Assembly (NCBI GenBank): GCA_028281885.1
Contig: JANQJA010000008.1
Location: 1-64,000, forward strand
Direction of reading: 5' to 3'
Origin: Pseudomonadales bacterium
Lineage (GTDB): Bacteria > Pseudomonadota > Gammaproteobacteria > Pseudomonadales > Azotimanducaceae
DNA length: 64,000 bases
The translations under genes were made by a program, and so were the position numbers. The notes under the pieces were generated by a model that had not been told where the DNA came from, ran no database searches, and worked only from the letters and a program-made list of their open reading frames with translations. Positions 16,598 to 25,424 of this stretch are shown here, in pieces (position 1 is the stretch's first letter; every line of letters begins with the position of its first letter).

Positions 16598-17542
16598 ATG
16601 GTAGCAAAGCGAAAGAAATCGGCAGCATCCAAGACCCGCAAAAACACCAAAGGCAAGGCTAAAGCAAAAACGTCGGCCAAACAAAAGACGAAGGTGAAAG
16701 CAAAGCCAAAGACAGCCAAGAAGGCGAAGGCCAAGACCAAGGTGAAGGTGAAGGTGAAGACCAAAGCCAAGACCAAGACCAAGACTAAAACCAAAACAAA
16801 AGCCAAGGCGAAAGCAAAAACAGCCACCAGGAAAAAGTCCGCGACCAAGGCAAAAGCAAAGTCATCTGCCAGGGTAAAGCGTAAGCCCGCGGCCAAGAAA
16901 AAAGCTGCGGCGAAAAAAGCCACTTCAAAGAAAGCTGCGACAAAAAAGAAATCCGTCGCCAGGAAGAAAGCCGCGGTAAAGCCTGCCGCCAAAAAGAAAA
17001 CACCTGCCAAGAAAAAATCTGCACCTAAGAAGACGGCGGCCAAAAAAGTGACTGTGAAAAAAACACCCGCCGTAAAACCCGCGGCGACAAAACCCGTTGC
17101 CCGAAAGGCAGCACCCAGGCCCATCGACTCACAACCCTCATCGTTCAAGCCATACTCCCCGCGAAAGAACGAGGACTATATGAACGATGAGCAGCGGGGT
17201 CACTTTCGCGAAATCCTGATGAACTGGAAGCGGGAGCTGATGGAAGAAGTGGATCGAACAGTGAGTTATATGAAAGACGCCGCTGCCAATGATCCAGATC
17301 CCGCCGACCGTGCCACACAGGAAGAAGAATTCAGCCTCGAATTGCGCACTCGGGATCGAGAGCGGCGACTGATCAAGAAGATCGACAATACGATCGACCT
17401 GATCGACCAGGATGATTACGGCTACTGCGAATCCTGTGGCATAGAAATCGGCATTCGCCGACTGGAAGCCCGACCCACGGCGACCCAATGCATCGACTGC
17501 AAGACCCTTGATGAAATCAAGGAAAAGCAGATTCTCGGATAA
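16598..17542 (+). CDS. dksA: RNA polymerase-binding factor DksA with a long lysine/alanine-rich N-terminal tail
   Basis: Residues from about 184 to 314 are a complete DksA: coiled coil, the acidic tip segment [12 protein letters not shown], and a four-cysteine zinc finger (C277, C280, C298, C301). DksA binds the RNA polymerase secondary channel and, with ppGpp, tunes rRNA, tRNA and biosynthetic promoters. Residues 1 to about 170 are almost only K, A, T, V and S, resembling histone H1 or AlgP. The reading frame is open throughout, so the tail appears real. It is followed 18 nt later by gluQ, the usual partner. Confidence 0.93.
   Translation: MVAKRKKSAASKTRKNTKGKAKAKTSAKQKTKVKAKPKTAKKAKAKTKVKVKVKTKAKTKTKTKTKTKAKAKAKTATRKKSATKAKAKSSARVKRKPAAKKKAAAKKATSKKAATKKKSVARKKAAVKPAAKKKTPAKKKSAPKKTAAKKVTVKKTPAVKPAATKPVARKAAPRPIDSQPSSFKPYSPRKNEDYMNDEQRGHFREILMNWKRELMEEVDRTVSYMKDAAANDPDPADRATQEEEFSLELRTRDRERRLIKKIDNTIDLIDQDDYGYCESCGIEIGIRRLEARPTATQCIDCKTLDEIKEKQILG
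16735..16806 (+). repeat. Short tandem repeats within the dksA lysine-rich tail
   Basis: Imperfect hexanucleotide arrays run back to back: GGTGAA units (VK repeats) and then CCAAGA/CCAAAA units (TK repeats). Each unit is two codons, so slippage by whole units would change tail length without breaking the frame. Confidence 0.8.
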
Positions 17543-17560
17543 CGCGCCGGCACTGAGTTC

Positions 17561-18451
17561 ATGAGCGGCCAGCGCACGTATGTTGGTCGCTTCGCGCCTT
17601 CCCCCACGGGACCACTTCATTTCGGTTCCGCCGTCGCTGCCCTGGCAAGTTACCTGGACGCAAGGGCGGCAAGCGGACGATGGTTGCTGCGAATCGAAGA
17701 TCTCGACCCGCCGCGCGAAATCGCTGCGGCACCACACTGGATCATGGATCAGCTCGAATCGCTCGGTCTGGCCTGGGACAGTGAAGCGGTGTTCCAAAGC
17801 AGCCGTCTCGATGCTTACCAGGCCGCACTCGATCAACTTGAAGCGGCCGATCTGGTTTATCCATGCCTTTGCTCCCGTAAAACAACGCCGCCGGTCTACC
17901 AGGGCACCTGCCGTGAGCGCCGATTTGCCACCACGGCAAAACCCTACGCTACCCGACTTCGCACCGATCAGCGTGTCATTTCCCTGACCGACCGTATCGC
18001 GGGCACACTGCAATGGCAGCTGGAGAAGGAGGTCGGTGACTTCATCGTGCGCCGAAGGGACGGGCTGTTTGCCTACCAGCTTGCCGTGGTGGTCGATGAT
18101 CAGTATCAGGGCGTGACCGATATTGTGAGGGGACATGATCTGCTGGACTCGACCCCCAGACAGTGGTATCTCGCTGAGCAACTGGGCATGTCACCGGCTC
18201 GCTATGCGCATATCCCGGTGCTGCTCGGCGAAGATGGCTCTAAACTTTCGAAACAGTCCCACGCCACGCCCATCGCGACCGAAGATCCTCTGCGGGTTAT
18301 CAGGGCGGCACTGGCGGCGCTGAATCAACCGGTTCCCGAGGCCTCAAGCCTCAGCCGACTGTTACAGCTTGCGGTAGAAGGCTGGGATATCGCACGCGTC
18401 CCCACATCGCAAGCACTCCACACATCAGCGTACAATCTTCCCGATGCTTGA
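17561..18451 (+). CDS. gluQ: Glutamyl-Q tRNA(Asp) synthetase
   Basis: GluQ attaches glutamate to queuosine 34 of tRNA-Asp. It is a truncated GluRS of 296 residues without an anticodon-binding domain. The HIGH-type motif is HFGS within GRFAPSPTGPLHFGS, the KMSKS-type motif is KLSKQ, and zinc ligands CLC and C in QGTC are present. It follows dksA as in E. coli and Pseudomonas. Its last 8 nt overlap the start of the next small gene. Confidence 0.96.
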   Translation: MSGQRTYVGRFAPSPTGPLHFGSAVAALASYLDARAASGRWLLRIEDLDPPREIAAAPHWIMDQLESLGLAWDSEAVFQSSRLDAYQAALDQLEAADLVYPCLCSRKTTPPVYQGTCRERRFATTAKPYATRLRTDQRVISLTDRIAGTLQWQLEKEVGDFIVRRRDGLFAYQLAVVVDDQYQGVTDIVRGHDLLDSTPRQWYLAEQLGMSPARYAHIPVLLGEDGSKLSKQSHATPIATEDPLRVIRAALAALNQPVPEASSLSRLLQLAVEGWDIARVPTSQALHTSAYNLPDA

Positions 18452-18623
18452 ACGAGTCATTACTTTCCTGATACTCGGATTCTTTGTCTTCGCGCCCCGC
18501 GTGCAAAGCTTCTGGTCGAGTGACCCCATCAGCTGGTACGGTCAGTACGTGATCTGGCTGTTGCTCATTTCGCTCTGCTACCTGTCGATTCGAAGGATTG
18601 CTGAGAGCCGGGACCAGGACTGA
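18444..18623 (+). CDS. Small membrane peptide, CbrX-like (59 aa)
   Basis: A 59-residue ORF starts at an ATG inside the end of gluQ and stops 2 nt before the cbrA ATG. It has two hydrophobic segments (about residues 4-16 and 34-48) with a polar middle and a basic C-terminal region (SIRRIAESRDQD). By position and size it corresponds to CbrX, the small ORF ahead of cbrA in Pseudomonas (from memory). Its function is not known. Tight spacing suggests translational coupling to the sensor kinase. Confidence 0.75.
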   Translation: MLERVITFLILGFFVFAPRVQSFWSSDPISWYGQYVIWLLLISLCYLSIRRIAESRDQD

Positions 18624-18625
18624 TC

Positions 18626-21547
18626 ATGGGGTTTTCTCTCGCCCAACTGTTCGCCATTGGCCTGACCTACCTGATCTTCCTGTTTGGCTCAGCCTACGCC
18701 GCCGAGCGTGGCTGGCTTCCCCGGCGACTGTCTCGTCATCCACTGACTCGCGTGTTGTCACTTGGCGTGTTTGCGGGCGCTATCTGCTTCTATGGCATGG
18801 TCGGCGTTGCAGCACGGCACGGCTCCGGCTATTTCCTTTACTTTATCGGCGCAAGCGCGGCCTTCATCGTCGCCCCTGTCCTGCTTGCCCCGCTTTCCAG
18901 AATTGCCCAGACGCACAAGCTCGGTTCACTGGCCGATGTATTCGCCTACCGCTATCCCGCTCCCTGGGTAGGCGGCCTGATTGTCGTGCTGCTACTGCTT
19001 GGCATGCTGCCGCTGGTCGCGCTCCAGATCAGTGCGGTCTCGGTCACTGTTCACCTGCTCAACCAGGAACTGAGTGAAGATGGCCTCGCCATGGTCTTCT
19101 GCCTGACGATGATCGTATTTGCGATTCTGTTTGGCGCGCGACATCTGTCAACTCGAAACAAGCACGAAGGGCTGGTTTTTGCGCTGGGACTGGAATCCCT
19201 GTTCAAGCTGGTGGCTTTTGTCGGTATCGCTCTGTATGCGGTCTACGGTGTATTCGGCGGCGTCGAGGCCCTGGACCAATGGCTGATCGATAATCAGCAG
19301 CCGTTACAACGCGCCATCGTCGAACTGTCAGAAGGCGAATCACGTTCAATGCTGCTCATCTTTTTCGCGGCCGCCGTCGCAATGCCCCATGTCTACCACA
19401 TCCTGTTAACAGAAAACGACGACAAACAGCTGCTTGACGCGTCCCGCTGGGGACTACCCCTTTACCTGTTAATACTAAGCGCCTGCATTCCTGTGATCGT
19501 CTGGGCCGCCGAGTATCTGGGTGCAACCTCGCCGCCCGAATATCACGCGCTCACGGTCGGCCTGCTTGGCGGCAACCGGCTGATCACTATTCTCGCTTTC
19601 GTCGGTGGACTGGCAGCGGCCAGCGGCGTTTTGATCGTGTCGACCATCGCGCTGGCTTCGATGACGGTGAACCATATCCTGTTGCCCTTCTACCGTCCTA
19701 TCCGGGGACTGAATTTTTATACGGCGCTGATCAATACCCGACGCGTCCTGATTACCGCCATTATTCTTGCCGCCTACGGCTTGAATCAGATGCTGGCCAA
19801 CGAGCAGGTGTTGATGAGTCTCGGCATGGTCACTTTCGTCGCCGTGCTCCAGTTCCTGCCCGGGCTCGCGGGTGCATTCTATTGGGGACGCGCCACCAAG
19901 CTCGGCCTTGTCATCGGCCTGGGTGCGGGCTTCAGTGTCTGGTTTGCGACGCTCTTCTTTCCGCTGGTCAGCGATTTGGTGTATTCAAGCGTGCTCACCT
20001 CGTCGCCGCTGTTATACGAACGACGACTTTACGAGCCGGTCGAACACACCTGGCATTTTGCGGCGACCCTGTCCCTCATCTTAAACGCCTGCGGTTATGT
20101 GATCGGTTCCCTTCTGACCAAACCAACCGCTGAAGAGCTTCATGCGGCCAACGATTGTCTGTCAGACTCACTGTCACGACCCTATCTGGGCGAAGTCGCT
20201 GCAGTTTCAGTGGCAGAAATCGAACAGGGGCTCGGCGCGAGCATCGGCCGGAATGCAGCCACGCGCGAGGTTGATCTGGCCCTCGCTGAACTCAAGCTGG
20301 AACGCGACGAACACCGATCCCACCTTCTCACCGCCATTCGCAATCGTTTGGAGTCAAACCTTGCCACCCTGCTGGGCCAGACCATGGCACACCGGATTGT
20401 TAATCGCGCCATCCCACTGCGACCTACCCAAACCGGACTCGACACGGTTCACACTCTGGAGTCACGCCTGGAAGTGCATCATTCGCCACTGACTGGCATC
20501 ACCGCCGAACTGGACTCGCTGCGACGTTATCACAGGCAGATACTGCAGGACCTCCCGACCGCCGTCTGCCTGATCAATAACAATGGCCAGGTGTTGTCAT
20601 GGAACGGGGCGATGGAACAACTCACCGGGATCTCCGCTGCCACAATTATCGGCTCGACCCTCAACACACTCCCCGATGGCTGGCGCGAGCTGATCGTGGA
20701 CTTCGCTTTCAGCACGGCCACCAACGAACCGCGCCGGGAACTTCAGCGTGAGGACGAACGGTTGATCCTGACGCTGCACAAGGCATCGATTTCTGCGATC
20801 GGCGATGTAGTCATCGTGATCGATGACCTCACTGATGAACACCTGCTGGAACAGCAGCTGCAACACCGCGAACGACTGGCTTCCATCGGTCAGTTCGCGG
20901 CCGGTGTGGCACACGAAGTAGGTAATCCGATCACGGGTATTGCCTGTCTCGCCCAGAACCTCAAGATCGATAGCGAACAACCTGAGATGATTGAACTGGC
21001 AGACCAGATTCTTGTGCAGACTCAACGGATCTCGGCGATTCTGCAATCACTGGTCAACTTCTCACGGGGTAGCAGCTCGATATTCGGAACCGAGCTGTTA
21101 CCGGTCAATCTGCACCAGTGCACCGACGAGGCAATCAGGCTCCTTTCCCTGAATCAGGATGCAACACAGGTGCGGTTTATCAACCGGTGTCCCGACGATC
21201 TTCGCGTGTTGGGTGATCCGCAGCGGTTGGCTCAGGTGTTCGTGAATGTGCTGACCAACGCACGCGACGCATCAGCGCCCGGTGCTGCCATTGTCATCGA
21301 TGGAAGAAACGGCGGTGAAGAGATCAGCATTACTGTCACTGACCAGGGACACGGTATCCCCAGCGAAGACCTGAAACGCATGTTCGATCCGTTCTTCACC
21401 ACCAAGGATCCCGGCAAGGGCACCGGACTCGGCCTTGCGATCGTGAACTCGATCGTTGAGGAACACGATGGTAGCATCTATGCCGAATCGGACGGGGACG
21501 GGCAAGGGACCAAGATCGTGCTGACATTACCCGCACTTGCACCGTGA
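18626..21547 (+). CDS. cbrA: CbrA-type sensor histidine kinase fused to a sodium/solute symporter domain
   Basis: This 973-residue protein joins an SSF transporter-like membrane domain (about residues 1-500), a linker, a PAS domain (about 635-750) and a histidine kinase. The phosphorylated histidine is H763 in [15 protein letters not shown]-box [10 protein letters not shown] is near 873, G1 DQGHGIP near 905, and G2 [11 protein letters not shown] near 935. In Pseudomonas CbrA senses carbon/nitrogen status, transports histidine and activates CbrB. It lies 2 nt after the CbrX-like gene and 45 nt before cbrB. Domain order and context make CbrA identity strong. Confidence 0.95.
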   Translation: MGFSLAQLFAIGLTYLIFLFGSAYAAERGWLPRRLSRHPLTRVLSLGVFAGAICFYGMVGVAARHGSGYFLYFIGASAAFIVAPVLLAPLSRIAQTHKLGSLADVFAYRYPAPWVGGLIVVLLLLGMLPLVALQISAVSVTVHLLNQELSEDGLAMVFCLTMIVFAILFGARHLSTRNKHEGLVFALGLESLFKLVAFVGIALYAVYGVFGGVEALDQWLIDNQQPLQRAIVELSEGESRSMLLIFFAAAVAMPHVYHILLTENDDKQLLDASRWGLPLYLLILSACIPVIVWAAEYLGATSPPEYHALTVGLLGGNRLITILAFVGGLAAASGVLIVSTIALASMTVNHILLPFYRPIRGLNFYTALINTRRVLITAIILAAYGLNQMLANEQVLMSLGMVTFVAVLQFLPGLAGAFYWGRATKLGLVIGLGAGFSVWFATLFFPLVSDLVYSSVLTSSPLLYERRLYEPVEHTWHFAATLSLILNACGYVIGSLLTKPTAEELHAANDCLSDSLSRPYLGEVAAVSVAEIEQGLGASIGRNAATREVDLALAELKLERDEHRSHLLTAIRNRLESNLATLLGQTMAHRIVNRAIPLRPTQTGLDTVHTLESRLEVHHSPLTGITAELDSLRRYHRQILQDLPTAVCLINNNGQVLSWNGAMEQLTGISAATIIGSTLNTLPDGWRELIVDFAFSTATNEPRRELQREDERLILTLHKASISAIGDVVIVIDDLTDEHLLEQQLQHRERLASIGQFAAGVAHEVGNPITGIACLAQNLKIDSEQPEMIELADQILVQTQRISAILQSLVNFSRGSSSIFGTELLPVNLHQCTDEAIRLLSLNQDATQVRFINRCPDDLRVLGDPQRLAQVFVNVLTNARDASAPGAAIVIDGRNGGEEISITVTDQGHGIPSEDLKRMFDPFFTTKDPGKGTGLGLAIVNSIVEEHDGSIYAESDGDGQGTKIVLTLPALAP

Positions 21548-21592
21548 CGATTTTGTGTTTTACTAACCGGCGCGCAACAAGACAGATTGCCT

Positions 21593-22933
21593 ATGGGACG
21601 GAAGAAAATACTGATCGTTGAAGACGAAGTCGTTATCCGCTCCTCCCTAAAAAAATTTCTAGAAAAACAATCATTCAAGGTAACGGAAGCAGGCTCTCTA
21701 TCAGAGACTGAAGACCTCTCTCTTGACGACTACAAGCTGATCATTACGGATCTGCGGCTGCCGGGTGAGCCGGGAACCGAGTTGATCAAGCGGGCGTGCA
21801 GGGTTCCGGTTGTCGTAATGACCAGCTACGCCAGCGTCGCATCCGCCGTCGATGCCATGAAACTGGGTGCGGCCGACTACATTGTCAAACCCTTCGATTT
21901 TGATGCGTTGCTGAACACTGTCAATGACCTGGTCAATCCTGAACCGGTCGGGAGCATGGTTGCCGCTCCCGTCCCCGGCATGATGGGCAACTGCAAGGCC
22001 ATGCAGGAGGTCTTTGAACGCATCGACAAGGTCGCTCCGACCAATACCAACGTGCTGATTACCGGCGAGTCGGGTACCGGCAAGGAACTGGTGGCCCGGG
22101 CCCTGCACAAGGGTAGCGCCTATGCGGATCGAGAAATGATCTCGCTCAACTGCGCCGCGATTCCGGACACATTGATCGAATCTGAACTGTTCGGCCACGA
22201 GAAGGGCGCGTTCACCGGCGCCACCAATACCCGGGTGGGACTGGTTGAGGCGGCCGACAACAGTACCCTGTTTCTCGACGAAATCGGCGAACTGCCGCTG
22301 GACGCACAGGCACGACTGCTGCGTGTGTTGCAGGAAGGTGAGGTACGACGGGTCGGATCGGTTTCCACCAAAAAAGTGAGTGTCCGGCTCATCGCTGCGA
22401 CTCATCGAGACCTGCGCGAGCTGACCCGGCGGGGCGAATTCCGGGAGGATCTTTACTATCGGCTCAACGTCGTCAAACTCTGGCTGCCCCCGCTCCGGGA
22501 AAGGAAGGACGATCTGATCCCGCTGGCCAACATGCTGTTGCAGCGCAACTGCGCAGAACTGGGCAAGCCCGACCTTTCCTTCACCAAGGAGAGTATCAAC
22601 CTCATTGCCCGCTATCGATGGCCCGGCAACATCAGGGAACTGGAGAATGCCATCGAACGCGCCGTCATCCTGTGCGAATCCGACGAAATCGGCCCTCAGC
22701 TACTGGCAATTGAATCAGATGAAGGACCCGCCCACGCAACAGACCAGCCACCGGTGGCCGGGAGTGACAAGACACTGTCCCTGGAAGCCTACTTTCTGCA
22801 ATTCGTGCTGGAAAACCAGGATTCGATGACTGAAACGGAACTGGCGAAATCTCTGGGTATCTCACGCAAGGCCCTCTGGCAAAAACGACAGAAGCTGAAT
22901 CTGCCCCGAGAGCGGTCACGCAAAACCGAATAA
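21593..22933 (+). CDS. cbrB: CbrB-type sigma-54-dependent response regulator
   Basis: This 446-residue NtrC-family activator has a receiver domain with phospho-acceptor D53 (ITDLRLPG), switch MTS and conserved K in VKPF; an AAA+ domain with Walker A GESGTGKE near 160 and the sigma-54 contact loop GAFTGA near 204; and a C-terminal Fis-type helix-turn-helix (about 405-440). It should drive -24/-12 promoters, and such a promoter with an upstream palindrome lies immediately downstream. I chose ATG 21593; an upstream TTG would add two residues. Confidence 0.95.
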   Translation: MGRKKILIVEDEVVIRSSLKKFLEKQSFKVTEAGSLSETEDLSLDDYKLIITDLRLPGEPGTELIKRACRVPVVVMTSYASVASAVDAMKLGAADYIVKPFDFDALLNTVNDLVNPEPVGSMVAAPVPGMMGNCKAMQEVFERIDKVAPTNTNVLITGESGTGKELVARALHKGSAYADREMISLNCAAIPDTLIESELFGHEKGAFTGATNTRVGLVEAADNSTLFLDEIGELPLDAQARLLRVLQEGEVRRVGSVSTKKVSVRLIAATHRDLRELTRRGEFREDLYYRLNVVKLWLPPLRERKDDLIPLANMLLQRNCAELGKPDLSFTKESINLIARYRWPGNIRELENAIERAVILCESDEIGPQLLAIESDEGPAHATDQPPVAGSDKTLSLEAYFLQFVLENQDSMTETELAKSLGISRKALWQKRQKLNLPRERSRKTE

Positions 22934-22940
22934 GGCAGGT

Positions 22941-22973
22941 TACCTATGGTTACGGCAGACGTAACCATAGGTA
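22941..22973. promoter_or_regulatory. Perfect inverted repeat, candidate CbrB upstream activating site
   Basis: Arms TACCTATGGTTAC and GTAACCATAGGTA are perfect 13-bp reverse complements with a 7-nt spacer. The centre is about 95 bp upstream of the -12 element, a usual distance for an NtrC-type activator. The GTTAC/GTAAC core resembles CbrB sites recalled from Pseudomonas. A second hairpin, GCGCC-TTCT-GGCGC, at 22974-22987 may end the cbrB transcript. The palindrome lacks a T tract, so it is not itself a good terminator. Confidence 0.7.
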
Positions 22974-23038
22974 GCGCCTTCTGGCGCGGCTTCTTTGCTC
23001 ACCTCTCTAAGTCCCTGATTTATCTAGGGTGTAACAAT

Positions 23039-23054
23039 TGGCACGGTACATGCT
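23039..23054 (+). promoter_or_regulatory. Sigma-54 (-24/-12) promoter
   Basis: TGGCACGGTACATGCT matches the consensus TGGCACG-N4-TTGCW with one mismatch at the first base of the -12 block. The invariant GG and GC are exactly 10 nt apart. Transcription should start about 12 nt after the GC, near 23064. Confidence 0.82.
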
Positions 23055-23063
23055 CCTCTGGCG

Positions 23064-23214
23064 GAACAATAATAAGAAAAGTCGGGCGCGATAAAACAAT
23101 AATAAACGTGCCCAAGCGCCGCGCCAGACGGCGTGGCCAATAAGAAGAACAAGAAATAACAATAAGAACTGGCTCGCTGAAATGGGAAAAGCATCGCTTT
23201 TCCCATTTTCTTTT
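23064..23214 (+). ncRNA. Candidate CrcZ-like Hfq/Crc-titrating small RNA (about 150 nt)
   Basis: The predicted RNA runs from the sigma-54 start to an intrinsic terminator. It contains three clusters of the AANAANAA motif (23065-23080, 23095-23106, 23139-23168), in total eleven overlapping octamers. Between clusters 2 and 3 is a stem GCCGCGCC-AGAC-GGCGTGGC (23118-23137, one G-U). In Pseudomonas, CrcZ lies directly after cbrB, is driven by CbrB and sigma-54, and sequesters Hfq through such CA motifs; it is about 400 nt there. This copy is much shorter. No convincing ORF exists in the region. Identity rests on position, promoter and motifs, not on sequence homology. Confidence 0.75.
23180..23214 (+). 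terminator. Intrinsic terminator of the candidate small RNA
   Basis: AAATGGGAAAAGC and GCTTTTCCCATTT form a perfect 13-bp stem around a 3-nt loop, followed by TTTTCTTTT (partly within the stem). It precedes the pcnB start by 138 nt. Confidence 0.92.
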
Positions 23215-23352
23215 CAGGCTCCGAAAGATCCCGCCCTTCTGCTACCATACAAAGCTGGCCACACCCTCCGGTCGGCAGCGCCAGGCCCACCTGATAGACG
23301 AGACAAATACACTCGCCAATGCACAGTTCGAAACGTTCGAGTCCCGCCAGCT

Positions 23353-24633
23353 ATGGGTGAATCCCGCGGCCGGCTCGCACGAGACCGTATCAATACCAAT
23401 GCGCTCAAGGTTGTCACCCGACTAACCGAGAACGGCTACCAGGCCTATGTGGTCGGCGGCTGCGTGCGCGACCTGCTGCTTGGCAAATCGCCCAAAGACT
23501 ATGATGTCGCCACCGACGCACATCCGGACGAGGTGCGAGATCTGTTCCGCAACTCAAGGATCGTTGGCCGGCGTTTTCGCATCGTGCATGTCCGATTCGG
23601 CCGCGAGGTGGTGGAAGTGGCCACCTTCCGCGCACCTCACAACGAGGCGGAAACCGAAGCGCATTTCAACGATGATGGGCGCATCCTGGAAGACAACATC
23701 TACGGCACCTTCGATGAAGACGTCCACCGTCGCGACTTCACCATGAATGCCCTGTACTACCAACCAGAGACCGACACATTGCTCGACGAAGTCGGCGGCC
23801 TGGCGGATGTTGAGACAGGAAAAATCCGTCTGATCGGCGAGCCGGAAAATCGCTTTCGCGAAGATCCGGTGCGCATGCTGCGTGCCATTCGGTTCAGGGC
23901 AAAGCTGGGCTTCGACATTGATGACGCCGCGGAATCCGCCCTTCGCCGCCTCGGCTACCTGCTGCAGGACATTCCACGGGCGCGGCTGTTTGAAGAAGTG
24001 CTGAAGCTGTTCATGAACGGGCATGGTGAGCGGTCATTTGAGGAGCTGGTGGAGTTCGACCTGTTTGGCTGGCTGTTTCCGGATAGTCGGCGCCTGCTGG
24101 ACAGTACGCCCGCACGGGAGCTGATTCGCCTGGCACTGGCCAGCACGGACACAAGAATCGCGGCGGACAAACCCGTAACTCCCGCCTTCATCTACGCAGC
24201 CCTGCTGTGGTACCCGTTCCTCGAGGAACGCCAGTCGCTGATCGATGACGGCACGCCGATGCTACCGGCCACCTACGAGGCGGCCGGCAACATCCTCGCC
24301 AAGCAGCAACTTTTTACCTCCATACCCAAGCGCTTCTCGTTGCCCGTCCGCGAGATCTGGAATCTTCAGTTCCGGCTGCCCGCCCGATTCGGGAAAAAGG
24401 CTTTCAGCCTGCTCGAACACAAGCGGTTCCGTGCTGCCTACGACTTCTTGTTACTACGGGAGTCAGCAGGAGAAGCCCTTGACGGGCTCGGCCAGTGGTG
24501 GACTGAATTTCAGGAAGCCGACGCAGATCAGCGCCAGTCCATGGTCAAGGCCCTGGGCGGCGGCAAGCGGGGGCCAGCGACTGGCAGCCGCCGACGCTAT
24601 CGGCGTCGGCGCCGGGCACGAACCGACAATTGA
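23353..24633 (+). CDS. pcnB: Poly(A) polymerase I
   Basis: PcnB adds poly(A) tails that promote RNA decay. This 426-residue form has the nucleotidyltransferase motif VGGCVRDLLLGKSPKDYDVAT, the second acidic motif RRDFTMNALYY, the tRNA-nucleotidyltransferase-like RNA-binding segment EDPVRMLRAIRFRAKLGF, and an arginine-rich C-terminus. The start is uncertain. The frame is open further upstream, but that stretch overlaps the small-RNA terminator, so I use the ATG at 23353, which has no clear ribosome-binding site. cbrB and pcnB are neighbours in Pseudomonas as well. Confidence 0.93.
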   Translation: MGESRGRLARDRINTNALKVVTRLTENGYQAYVVGGCVRDLLLGKSPKDYDVATDAHPDEVRDLFRNSRIVGRRFRIVHVRFGREVVEVATFRAPHNEAETEAHFNDDGRILEDNIYGTFDEDVHRRDFTMNALYYQPETDTLLDEVGGLADVETGKIRLIGEPENRFREDPVRMLRAIRFRAKLGFDIDDAAESALRRLGYLLQDIPRARLFEEVLKLFMNGHGERSFEELVEFDLFGWLFPDSRRLLDSTPARELIRLALASTDTRIAADKPVTPAFIYAALLWYPFLEERQSLIDDGTPMLPATYEAAGNILAKQQLFTSIPKRFSLPVREIWNLQFRLPARFGKKAFSLLEHKRFRAAYDFLLLRESAGEALDGLGQWWTEFQEADADQRQSMVKALGGGKRGPATGSRRRYRRRRRARTDN

Positions 24634-24695
24634 GTTTATCCGGACAGAGTGTCGTTGTAGGCTTTGCTACTTGATCGAGTCATGAGGAGTATCGG

Positions 24696-25361
24696 GTGAA
24701 GCTCGACACCGGGTCCGGCGCGCTGCCACGCTATATTGCGGTCGAAGGTCCGATCGGCGTCGGCAAGACCTCGTTCACCAAGCGATTGGCCGAGACGTTC
24801 AACTACGAAACCGTGCTCGAAACTCCTGAGGTCAATCCGTTTCTTGAACGTTTCTACCGGAACCGGCGACAGGCAGCCCTGCAGACCCAGCTGTTCTTTC
24901 TGTTCGAGCGCGTGCGACAACTGGAAGCCATGCGCCAGGGTGACATGTTCAATCCGGTCCGGATCGCGGATTTCCTGCTCGAGAAAGACCGCCTGTTTGC
25001 CGGAATCAATCTCGACGCCGACGAACTGGCACTCTACGAGCGAATCTACGAGCATCTGACCATCGACGCCCCAACACCCGATCTCGTCGTCTACCTGCAG
25101 GCGCCGATCAACGTCTTGATGGATCGGGTACAGGCACGGGGAATCAGCTATGAACGCAACATCGAACGGAACTACCTGGCAGAACTCAACGACGCCTACA
25201 CGGCGTTCTTTCACTACTACGAGGCGTCGCCGCTGTTGATCGTCAACACCACCGAGATCGACCTTGCCCACAACGACCAGGACTTTGAGAATCTGGTGCG
25301 GTTCTTGTTGTCCGTCAAACGCGGCCGACATTACTACAACCCACAACCTTCGATCATCTGA
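24696..25361 (+). CDS. Deoxynucleoside kinase
   Basis: This 221-residue P-loop kinase has GPIGVGKTSF near residue 19, a glutamate after the first beta strand (ETPEVNP), and the lid segment RGISYERNIERNYL. It matches the deoxyadenosine/deoxyguanosine/deoxycytidine kinase family that salvages deoxynucleosides. The start is GTG with a GGAG site 8 nt upstream. In related genomes folK, panB and panC surround this gene (recalled); none is present here. Confidence 0.9.
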   Translation: MKLDTGSGALPRYIAVEGPIGVGKTSFTKRLAETFNYETVLETPEVNPFLERFYRNRRQAALQTQLFFLFERVRQLEAMRQGDMFNPVRIADFLLEKDRLFAGINLDADELALYERIYEHLTIDAPTPDLVVYLQAPINVLMDRVQARGISYERNIERNYLAELNDAYTAFFHYYEASPLLIVNTTEIDLAHNDQDFENLVRFLLSVKRGRHYYNPQPSII

Positions 25362-25424
25362 CGTGGACCTATTCACCCTACCTCGACCAGCGATCGCCTC
25401 TCGTCGATCACGCGGCGCCATCTA

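Noticed and set aside
15705..16604. A 299-codon forward frame opposite sfsA and the hmuU start
   Set aside because: No domain, and it lies entirely opposite clear coding sequence.
16598..17150. Sequencing or frameshift artefact creating the DksA tail
   Set aside because: The frame stays open over more than 500 nt with consistent lysine/alanine codons and joins the DksA domain directly.
17138..18181. A 347-codon open frame antisense to dksA/gluQ
   Set aside because: It runs across two well-supported genes and shows no family features.
23182..23352. N-terminal extension of pcnB starting at 23182
   Set aside because: It overlaps the small-RNA terminator and has no similarity to PcnB N-termini; the terminator explains the sequence better.
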